Source of the DNA: Xanthobacteraceae bacterium
Lineage (GTDB): Bacteria; Pseudomonadota; Alphaproteobacteria; Rhizobiales; Xanthobacteraceae
NCBI GenBank assembly: GCA_030043335.1
Contig: JASHXX010000005.1
Coordinates: forward strand, 1 to 6,175
Direction of reading: 5' to 3'
DNA: 6,175 nt
A model generated the notes under the pieces. The model saw nothing but the letters and a program-made list of their open reading frames with translations, ran no database searches and was not told the origin of the DNA. A program made the translations under genes and the position numbers. Positions within the stretch are counted from its first letter, which is position 1. Every line of letters starts with the position of its first letter. This document shows, in pieces, positions 1 through 4,731 of this stretch.

Positions 1-201
1 TACGGCAATCCGTTTGTCGCCACCGGCGCCGACGAGAACGGCCGCGCTGCGATCGAATGGGGCGTCTATGGCGTGCCGGAAACCTTCGTGGTCGGCCGTG
101 ACGCCCGCATCGCCTACAAACTGGTTGGGCCGATCACCGCCGACAATTTCGTTTCGATGCTGAAGCCCGAGATCGAAAAGGCGCTGGCCGGAGGCTCGTA
201 A
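1..201 (+). CDS. ccmG: CcmG/DsbE thiol:disulfide interchange protein, C-terminal part
   Basis: The 3' end of a gene that begins before the window; 66 residues are visible, ending in TAA at 199-201. The stretch GVYGVPETFVVG (residues 22-33 of the visible part) is the cis-proline loop typical of CcmG/DsbE (CycY in rhizobia). Immediately after it comes the usual tail with a hydrophobic VGPIT strand and a final amphipathic helix. In this family the protein is a membrane-anchored periplasmic thioredoxin that helps keep apocytochrome c cysteines reduced for haem ligation by the Ccm system. The signal anchor and the CXXC active site lie outside the window, so activity cannot be judged. It converges with mmcB, with 21 bp between the stop codons. 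By analogy with related genomes, other ccm genes probably lie to the left; this is inference. Confidence 0.9.
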   Translation, partial: YGNPFVATGADENGRAAIEWGVYGVPETFVVGRDARIAYKLVGPITADNFVSMLKPEIEKALAGGS

Positions 202-222
202 CGCGAGGCCTGTCCGCCCGCC

Positions 223-708
223 TCAGCTCTCTCCGCCGTAAGGTCCCTGCGGATCGGCGAGCGCCTGCAGGCGCAATGCGGCGGCATGAGCAAAGCGCAG
301 CATGATGGTCTTGCGCCGCGCCGCCTGAAGCCGGTGCTCGGGCGCCTCGTAAAGGATCGTTGCGCCGAAGGCGTCGGCGACAATGAGCCCGGCGTCAGCG
401 GGAAATATCTCGCTCGGAACGTCGACGATGGTGGCGAAGAACAGCCGGTCGCAATGCAGCCGGTAGTCCATCCACTTCTGATCGGCGCGAAAATCGGCGA
501 TCGACGATTTGATCTCGACGATCAGGATTTCGCCGTCGCCGCCGAGGGCAACGAGATCGGCGCGGCGGCCGGAAGGCAGCGGCAGCTCGCTGACAACGGA
601 ATAGCCGAGCGCGTGCAGGTGCCGCGCCGTGCCGCGGGCGATCGCCAGCGCAGTCTGCGACTGCCGGCCGTCGACCGGCGGCGAAGCAGTCAAGAGATTG
701 ACGCCCAT
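223..708 (-). CDS. mmcB: MmcB family DNA repair protein (PD-(D/E)XK-like fold)
   Basis: A 161-residue protein. The core resembles the MmcB family (formerly DUF1052), named for a Caulobacter gene needed for mitomycin C resistance and reported there as SOS-regulated. A PD-(D/E)XK nuclease-like signature is visible: Asp51 in GRRADLVAL, then Glu65-Ile-Lys67 in VEIKSS, with a possible extra acid at Glu41. Conserved blocks KWMDYRLHCDRLFFA (78-92) and GLIVADAFGA follow. The frame stays open upstream to a GTG at 792, but family length and the position of conserved sequence favour the ATG at 706-708. The Shine-Dalgarno match there is weak (GGAA about 9 bases upstream). The gene lies 97 bp downstream of mtnA on the same strand, so it may share its transcript or have its own promoter. 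I found no GTTC-N7-GTTC LexA box in that gap. Nuclease chemistry is inferred from the motif. Confidence 0.87.
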   Translation of the reverse strand: MGVNLLTASPPVDGRQSQTALAIARGTARHLHALGYSVVSELPLPSGRRADLVALGGDGEILIVEIKSSIADFRADQKWMDYRLHCDRLFFATIVDVPSEIFPADAGLIVADAFGATILYEAPEHRLQAARRKTIMLRFAHAAALRLQALADPQGPYGGES

Positions 709-805
709 GCTCAGAATTCCGGGAAGCGGCAGGTTGGTCGAGGGTCGAACGTCAAGCTTACGCACGCCACGCAATCGGGGTGGGCAACCCACGGTTGGAG
801 AACGC

Positions 806-1912
806 TCATTCTGCCGCGGCGGCGCGCTCCGGAAAAGCCCCCGCCAGCGCGGCGCGCGAAGCCGCGATCACGCCGCGCTCGGTGATGAGTCCGGTCACTA
901 GGCGGGCGGGCGTCACGTCGAAGCCGTAATTCGCCACCGGCGAGCCGTTGGGCGCTATGCGCACGGTCTCGATGCGGCCGTCGGCGGTGCGGCCGGTCAC
1001 AGTCGCGACCTCTTCGGCGCCGCGCTCCTCGATCGGGATCTCGGAAACGCCGTCGGCCAAGGCGAAATCGATGGTCGGGGAGGGCAGGGCGACGTAGAAC
1101 GGCACGTTGTTGTCGTGCGCGGCGAGTGCTTTGAGATAGGTGCCGATCTTGTTGCAGACGTCGCCGTTGGCGGTGACCCGGTCCGTACCGACGATGACCA
1201 AGTCGACCTGGCCGTGCTGCATCAGATGGCCGCCGGTATTGTCGGCGATCAGCGTATGCGGCACGCCGTGCTGGCCGAGCTCCCAGGCGGTCAGCGAAGC
1301 GCCCTGGTTGCGCGGCCGGGTCTCGTCGGCGAACACGTGGACGGCGACACCCTTGTCGTGCGCGGTGTAGATCGGCGCCGTTGCCGTGCCGACGTCGACG
1401 GTCGCCAGCCAGCCGGCATTGCAATGCGTGAGCACGTTGACCCGCTCGCCGGGCTTCTTGTGTGCAGCGATGGCTTCGATGAGCGGCAGCCCGGCGTGGC
1501 CGAGCGCGGTGTTGATCGCAACGTCGTCCTCGCAAATCTCGGCGGCGCGGCGATAGGCGGCGGCGGTGCGCTCGGTGCGCGGTCGGTTGCGCACCGCCGC
1601 TACCATCTCGTCGAGCGCCCATTTCAGATTGATCGCGGTCGGCCGGGTGGCGGCGAGCACCGTGCAGGCGCGTTCGAGCGATTCGTCGGAGGGATCCGCG
1701 CGCAGCGCGAGACAGACGCCGTAAGCGGTGGTTGCGCCGATCAGTGGCGCGCCGCGGATCATCATGGCGCGGATCGCATGGGCCACATCCTCGAGCGTGG
1801 TCAGCCGCGCGGTGATGAGACGATGCGGCAACGCCGTCTGGTCGATGATGCCGACCGACCAGCCGTCCGGCTCGAGCCAGATCGTGCGCATGGGTTTGCC
1901 GTCGACTTTCAT
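806..1912 (-). CDS. mtnA: S-methyl-5-thioribose-1-phosphate isomerase
   Basis: A full-length 368-residue protein of the eIF2B-like MtnA family. It converts 5-methylthioribose 1-phosphate to 5-methylthioribulose 1-phosphate in the methionine salvage (or MTA shunt) pathway in the cytoplasm. Visible family motifs in order: RGAPLIGATTAYG (53-65); NLKWALDEM (95-103); LTHCNAGWLAT (161-171) with the catalytic Cys164; FADETRPRNQGA (194-205); GTDRVTANGDVCNKIGTY (242-259) with the catalytic Asp244; and the C-terminal block FDVTPARLVTGLITERGV (331-348). All key residues are present. The open frame runs upstream to 2287, but that part is antisense to the hydrolase. The ATG at 1910-1912 begins MKVDGKPMRTIW, as in relatives, and has an AAGG Shine-Dalgarno at 6-base spacing. 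No other methionine-salvage gene is in the window. mmcB follows 97 bp downstream; the hydrolase diverges 99 bp upstream. Confidence 0.96.
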   Translation of the reverse strand: MKVDGKPMRTIWLEPDGWSVGIIDQTALPHRLITARLTTLEDVAHAIRAMMIRGAPLIGATTAYGVCLALRADPSDESLERACTVLAATRPTAINLKWALDEMVAAVRNRPRTERTAAAYRRAAEICEDDVAINTALGHAGLPLIEAIAAHKKPGERVNVLTHCNAGWLATVDVGTATAPIYTAHDKGVAVHVFADETRPRNQGASLTAWELGQHGVPHTLIADNTGGHLMQHGQVDLVIVGTDRVTANGDVCNKIGTYLKALAAHDNNVPFYVALPSPTIDFALADGVSEIPIEERGAEEVATVTGRTADGRIETVRIAPNGSPVANYGFDVTPARLVTGLITERGVIAASRAALAGAFPERAAAAE

Positions 1913-1918
1913 GGGCGA

Positions 1919-1922
1919 CCTT
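1919..1922 (-). promoter_or_regulatory. Ribosome binding site of mtnA
   Basis: AAGG on the minus strand, 6 bases before the ATG at 1912-1910. It supports this start over the next in-frame ATG seven codons further in and over the longer open frame upstream. Confidence 0.6.
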
Positions 1923-1940
1923 GCGTCGGTACTCGATGAT

Positions 1941-1969
1941 TTCTTAGGTCTCGCGGCTTGCCGGCGCAA
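1941..1969 (-). promoter_or_regulatory. Possible sigma-70-type promoter of mtnA
   Basis: On the minus strand, TTGCGC (1969-1964) and TAAGAA (1946-1941) are separated by 17 bases, which would place transcription start about 20 bases before the mtnA ATG. Each hexamer matches the consensus at only three of six positions. Spacing and location are the main support, so this is a weak candidate in the divergent spacer. Confidence 0.22.
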
Positions 1970-1975
1970 CGCCCT

Positions 1976-1993
1976 TGCCGCAATCTCGCGGCA
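1976..1993. repeat. Short inverted repeat in the mtnA/hydrolase divergent spacer
   Basis: TGCCGC (1976-1981) and GCGGCA (1988-1993) are perfect inverted arms of 6 bp around a 6-base loop. They sit just before the hydrolase ribosome binding site. They could be an operator half-site pair or a small hairpin in the hydrolase leader. In GC-rich DNA a 6-bp palindrome can also arise by chance. Confidence 0.3.
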
Positions 1994-1999
1994 GTCTGC

Positions 2000-2005
2000 G
2001 GAGAG
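2000..2005 (+). promoter_or_regulatory. Ribosome binding site deciding the hydrolase start
   Basis: GGAGAG lies 6 bases before the ATG at 2012-2014. It selects this start over the upstream in-frame start at 1958, which would add 18 residues unlike the family. Confidence 0.7.
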
Positions 2006-2011
2006 ACGGCA

Positions 2012-2866
2012 ATGGCGGCGATCGATTATGAGGCCGAGTACAATGTTCGCGCCAGCGTGCCCGAGCATCCGGAAATCTTTGCGCGCTGGGCGCGCGACGC
2101 CGAGGATTATCGCGCTGAGGCGCTCAAGCGCGACCGGGCCGAGCTCGGCCTGTCCTATGGCGACACACCGCGCCAGACGCTCGACCTCTTCCTGCCCGAG
2201 GCGCCCGAGGCCGGCGGTCCGGCCCCGCTCGCGATCTTTCTCCACGGCGGTTACTGGCGCGCGCTCGACCCGTCCTACTTCAGCCATTCGGCGCGCGGCT
2301 TGAACGGCCGCGGCGTTGCCGTGGCGGTCGCGGGCTATGATCTGTGTCCGATCGTGACCATCGCTGCGATCGTCGAGCAGATTCGGCGGGCTTGCCTGTT
2401 TCTATGGCAGCGGCTCGGCCGGCGGGTGATGGTCTATGGCCACTCGGCCGGCGGTCACCTCGCCGCTGCCATGGTCGCGACCGATTGGCGCTCGCTCTAC
2501 CCCAGGGCGCCGCCCGATCTGGTGCCGGTGGGCTATGCCATTTCCGGCCTGTTCGATTTGTCGCCGCTCACCGGCCTGACGATGAATCAGGATTTGCGCC
2601 TTAACGCCGAGGAGGCCCGCCGGATGTCGCCGCTGTTCTGGCTGGTGGCGCCCGGCCGCGCGTTCGATGCGGTGGTCGGCGACGGCGAGTCAGACGAATT
2701 CAAGCGCCAGAGCCAGACCCTGGCGCAGGCGTGGCGGCAGGTCGGCGCCGAAACGCGCTACCAAGAACTCCCCGGCAACCACTTCACCGTGATCGCGCCG
2801 CTTGCCGATCCGCAAAGCGCGATGGTCTTGCGCCTTGCCGAATTGGCGCAAGGCATCAAGCCGTAG
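2012..2866 (+). CDS. Alpha/beta hydrolase, kynurenine-formamidase-like
   Basis: A 284-residue cytoplasmic alpha/beta hydrolase with no signal peptide. The oxyanion-hole motif HGGYW is at 78-82, the nucleophile elbow GHSAGGHLAA at 143-152 (Ser145), the acid region GDGESDEFKRQS at 223-234 (Asp224, Glu226 or Asp228 as candidates), and the catalytic histidine in GNHFTV at 255-260 (His257). The HGGYW motif together with GYDLCP (108-113), AISGLFDLSPL (176-186) and RRMSPL (203-208) is characteristic of the arylformamidase-like branch (AFMID/BNA7 type), which hydrolyses N-formyl-kynurenine. Many bacterial members of this branch have no proven substrate, and no tryptophan-degradation gene is nearby, so the substrate is left open. 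The start at 2012 is set by a strong ribosome binding site. The gene diverges from mtnA and its end overlaps the end of the opposing exporter gene by 11 bp. Confidence 0.9.
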   Translation: MAAIDYEAEYNVRASVPEHPEIFARWARDAEDYRAEALKRDRAELGLSYGDTPRQTLDLFLPEAPEAGGPAPLAIFLHGGYWRALDPSYFSHSARGLNGRGVAVAVAGYDLCPIVTIAAIVEQIRRACLFLWQRLGRRVMVYGHSAGGHLAAAMVATDWRSLYPRAPPDLVPVGYAISGLFDLSPLTGLTMNQDLRLNAEEARRMSPLFWLVAPGRAFDAVVGDGESDEFKRQSQTLAQAWRQVGAETRYQELPGNHFTVIAPLADPQSAMVLRLAELAQGIKP

Positions 2867-3824
2867 CCTGCTGCGACGGCGGGCCGAGCACGACACAGGC
2901 CGACGCCGCCAGGATCAGCGCGAAGCCTGCGGCGTCGGCGGCGGTCGGGCGCTCGCCCAGGATCAGGATCGAGCTGACGACGCCGATCGCCGGGCTGCCG
3001 AGTGCGCCAAGCGACGCCGTCGCGGCCGGCAACCGTCGCACGATCTCGAACCACAGGGCATAGGCCACGGCGCTGCCTGCGATCCCGGTGAATACTGTGG
3101 CGAAGAGCGCGCCGGCGTGAGCGGCTTCGAGATCGAGCCGGCCCTCGAATAAGACGAGGAACGCGGCGATGACCAGGAAGGCGAACGTCAGCTGCCAACT
3201 GGTCACGCCGAGCGGGTCGGCCTTGATGTCCGCCCACTTCACGTAGACCGTGCCGGCGGCCCAGCTCAGGCCGGCCACGATTGCGAACAGGGTACCGAGC
3301 GGCAGGCTGCCGCGCGCCAGCGGGTAGATCAGGATGGCAAGCCCGGCGATGCTCAGCGCGACGGCGATCGCCTGAACCCGCGTGAGGCGCTCGCCAAGCG
3401 TCGCCCAGGCCAACAGCACCGTCCAGACCGGCATGGTGTAGGTGAGAACGGCGACCCTCGATGTGTCGGAAGCGATTTGCGCGTAGGCGCTAAGGAGGCT
3501 GAAGGCGACGATATTAAGAAGCGACATGACGAAGATATGCGCCCAGGTCCGGGTGTCCGGAATGCGGAAGCTGCGGCGTCTAACGAGGCAGATGATGAAC
3601 ATGGTCAGCGCCGAAATGGCGGCGGTGGCCGCCCGCATCGACAGCGGCGGGATTTCATTGAGCGCGATTTTCATCACCGGCCAGGTGATGCCCCAGACCA
3701 GGCACAGAATGACCAGCATCAGCCGTGCGCCGATGTCGCCGCCGCTCGATGCGGCGCCTGCCTGATCCTTCTGCCCTTGAGGTGTGAGGGCACCCTCGGC
3801 GCCGGCGCGGACTCGGATGGTCAT
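2856..3824 (-). CDS. DMT-superfamily exporter, EamA domains
   Basis: A 322-residue inner-membrane protein built of two EamA repeats with about ten hydrophobic segments. Approximate spans: 33-50, 65-82, 94-114, 124-142, 150-168, 176-193, 207-226, 237-257, 270-289 and 298-313. Both halves carry the family's LGER motif after the fourth helix of the repeat: LGERLT at 143-148 and LGERPT at 289-294. The first helix has the typical LVWGITWPVMK (42-52). Such proteins export amino acids, nucleosides or other metabolites, but the substrate cannot be read from sequence. The first 30 residues are hydrophilic and look poorly conserved. I chose ATG at 3824-3822; a TTG at 3863 would extend the frame, and an ATG at 3719 just before the first helix is another option. 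None has a good Shine-Dalgarno sequence, so the start is uncertain. Its stop overlaps the hydrolase gene tail to tail. Confidence 0.9.
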   Translation of the reverse strand: MTIRVRAGAEGALTPQGQKDQAGAASSGGDIGARLMLVILCLVWGITWPVMKIALNEIPPLSMRAATAAISALTMFIICLVRRRSFRIPDTRTWAHIFVMSLLNIVAFSLLSAYAQIASDTSRVAVLTYTMPVWTVLLAWATLGERLTRVQAIAVALSIAGLAILIYPLARGSLPLGTLFAIVAGLSWAAGTVYVKWADIKADPLGVTSWQLTFAFLVIAAFLVLFEGRLDLEAAHAGALFATVFTGIAGSAVAYALWFEIVRRLPAATASLGALGSPAIGVVSSILILGERPTAADAAGFALILAASACVVLGPPSQQATA

Positions 3825-3868
3825 TGCCGGAATATGCCTGCCGGAACCGTGCCGGCCGCGCAAGCAGG

Positions 3869-3909
3869 TCGGCTCGTCTTGGGCGGTGCTGTGATCGGCT
3901 CGATCTTGG
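3869..3909. repeat. Near-identical direct repeat pair in the eamA/atpH spacer
   Basis: TCGGCTCGTCTTGG (3869-3882) and TCGGCTCGATCTTGG (3895-3909) differ by one inserted A and start 26 bp apart. The second copy also forms the left arm of an inverted repeat, TCGGCTC (3895-3901) with GAGCCGA (3909-3915), seven perfect pairs around a 7-base loop. The pair could bind a regulator of either flanking gene, or be the remnant of a small duplication. Confidence 0.45.
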
Positions 3910-4009
3910 AGCCGAGCGACGGCGGCGGCCTCCGATTTGTGACGGTTCCGCGTTGTTGCACCGCACTGACCGGTATGTTAGCAACGCCGCGATTTTCGCG
4001 GGTTTCGCC

Positions 4010-4023
4010 GGCATTTTAATGCC
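4010..4023. repeat. AT-rich palindrome upstream of atpH
   Basis: GGCATT (4010-4015) and AATGCC (4018-4023) are perfect 6-bp inverted arms around TT. It is one of the few AT-rich spots in the spacer and lies 105 bp before the atpH start, probably in the leader or near a promoter. It is a candidate protein binding site and is too small and T-poor for a terminator. Confidence 0.35.
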
Positions 4024-4128
4024 TCCACCCGGATCCCGCCGGAATCCCTGAGGCTTGCGCCGACCCCTCGCGCCGGTTGCGGACCTTGCGGAGAAGCTCC
4101 ACCAGAAACCCGGAAACGAGCAGGCGAA

Positions 4129-4731
4129 GTGGCAGGCGAAGAACCCATCTTATCGACGACTGCGGGCCAGTTTGCGACCGCGCACTTCGACGCTGCGACC
4201 ATGGCCGGCCGTTACGCGACCGCGCTGTTCGACCTTGCGCGCGAGGCGAGCGCGATCGACGCGGTGAAGGGCGATCTCGAGCGCTTCAATGCGCTCCTCG
4301 CCGAAAGCCCGGATCTCACCCGCCTGGTGCGTAGCCCGGTGTTCTCTGCCGCCGAGCAATTGCAGGCGCTGTCGGCGGTCCTCGAGCGGGCCGGGATCGC
4401 CGGCCTCGCGGCAAAATTCCTCAAGCTCGTAACGGCGAACCGCCGCCTGTTCGCGGTCCGCGACATGATCAAGGCCTATTACGAACTCGTCGCGGAGCAC
4501 AAAGGCGAGGCGACGGCCGAGGTCACCGTAGCCGAGCGGCTCAAGGACGACCACGTCGCCGCGCTGCGCAGCGCGCTCAAGGCCGTCAGCGGCAAGGATG
4601 TCGACCTTGATATCCGGATCGATCCCACCATCATCGGCGGTCTCGTCGTCAAGCTCGGCAGCCGCATGGTCGACACTTCGCTCCGCACCCGGCTCAATGC
4701 TATCAGGCACGCGATGAAAGAGGCCCGCTAA
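4129..4731 (+). CDS. atpH: ATP synthase F1 subunit delta
   Basis: A 200-residue delta (OSCP) subunit, part of the peripheral stalk that holds the alpha3-beta3 head against the b subunits at the cytoplasmic face of the inner membrane. The N-terminal helical domain includes [11 protein letters not shown] (27-37) and [13 protein letters not shown] (62-74). The C-terminal domain carries the delta signature [17 protein letters not shown] (162-178) followed by [12 protein letters not shown]. The GTG at 4129 begins MAGEEP, resembling the MAAEDP-like start I recall from Rhodopseudomonas/Bradyrhizobium, and has a weak AGG four bases upstream. An ATG at 4201 would give 176 residues but has no Shine-Dalgarno. 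With the GTG start, the conserved segment [12 protein letters not shown] (26-37) is preceded by a diverged copy, [12 protein letters not shown] (12-23), so the protein is 14 residues longer than the roughly 186 I expect. The stop overlaps the atpA start by one base. Confidence 0.95.
   Translation: MAGEEPILSTTAGQFATAHFDAATMAGRYATALFDLAREASAIDAVKGDLERFNALLAESPDLTRLVRSPVFSAAEQLQALSAVLERAGIAGLAAKFLKLVTANRRLFAVRDMIKAYYELVAEHKGEATAEVTVAERLKDDHVAALRSALKAVSGKDVDLDIRIDPTIIGGLVVKLGSRMVDTSLRTRLNAIRHAMKEAR
4162..4239 (+). repeat. Tandem duplication within atpH (42-nt period)
   Basis: Codons 12-23 (4162-4197) and 26-37 (4204-4239) encode [12 protein letters not shown] and [12 protein letters not shown], 8 of 12 residues identical. 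At the DNA level 27 of 36 bases match, including an unbroken 9-base block (GCGACCGCG) and a 6-base block (TTCGAC). The 14-codon period keeps the frame and equals two helical heptads, so the first helix of the delta subunit could be extended in phase. Confidence 0.65.
4719..4723 (+). promoter_or_regulatory. Ribosome binding site of atpA inside the end of atpH
   Basis: AGAGG lies 7 bases before the atpA ATG and within the last codons of atpH. With the TAATG overlap, it suggests translational coupling of the two subunits. Confidence 0.6.

Larger units (their letters stand above)
3825..4128. promoter_or_regulatory. Divergent intergenic region between eamA-type gene and atpH
   Basis: A 304-bp spacer that must hold the promoter of the atp operon and probably that of the exporter gene. 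I see no conserved coding frame, tRNA or rho-independent terminator. The best promoter-like hexamers for atp are TTGTTG (3953-3958) and TATGTT (3974-3979), with a short 15-base spacer; they would leave a leader of about 140 bases before the atpH GTG. This is weak. The spacer also contains a near direct repeat, a 7-bp hairpin and an AT-rich palindrome, listed separately, plus the octamer TGCCGGAA at 3825-3832 and 3839-3846. Confidence 0.4.

Noticed and set aside
205..224. GAGGC/GCCTC inverted arms between ccmG and mmcB as a bidirectional terminator
   Set aside because: Only 5 pairs with a 10-base loop and no T-tract on either strand.
780..792. GTGGG-CAA-CCCAC hairpin after mtnA
   Set aside because: Five-pair stem with no following T-tract; too weak to call a terminator separating mtnA from mmcB.
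747..803. GAAC elements (747-750, 800-803) as parts of a LexA box for mmcB
   Set aside because: Neither has a second GAAC at the required 7-base spacing.
286..885. 199-codon + strand frame opposite mmcB
   Set aside because: Antisense to mmcB and running into mtnA; low-complexity basic composition at its end.
711..1622. 303-codon minus-strand frame overlapping mtnA
   Set aside because: Arginine-rich out-of-frame reading of mtnA with no family resemblance.
1115..1939. 274-codon open frame on the + strand opposite mtnA
   Set aside because: Antisense shadow of mtnA, which carries all family motifs; the shadow shows no recognisable domain.
1958..2011. Longer hydrolase start at 1958
   Set aside because: The added 18 residues do not look like the family, and the good ribosome binding site is at 2000-2005, serving the ATG at 2012.
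1913..2287. N-terminal extension of the mtnA frame up to 2287
   Set aside because: It is antisense to the hydrolase and precedes a good start with a Shine-Dalgarno sequence and the expected MKVDGK-type N-terminus.
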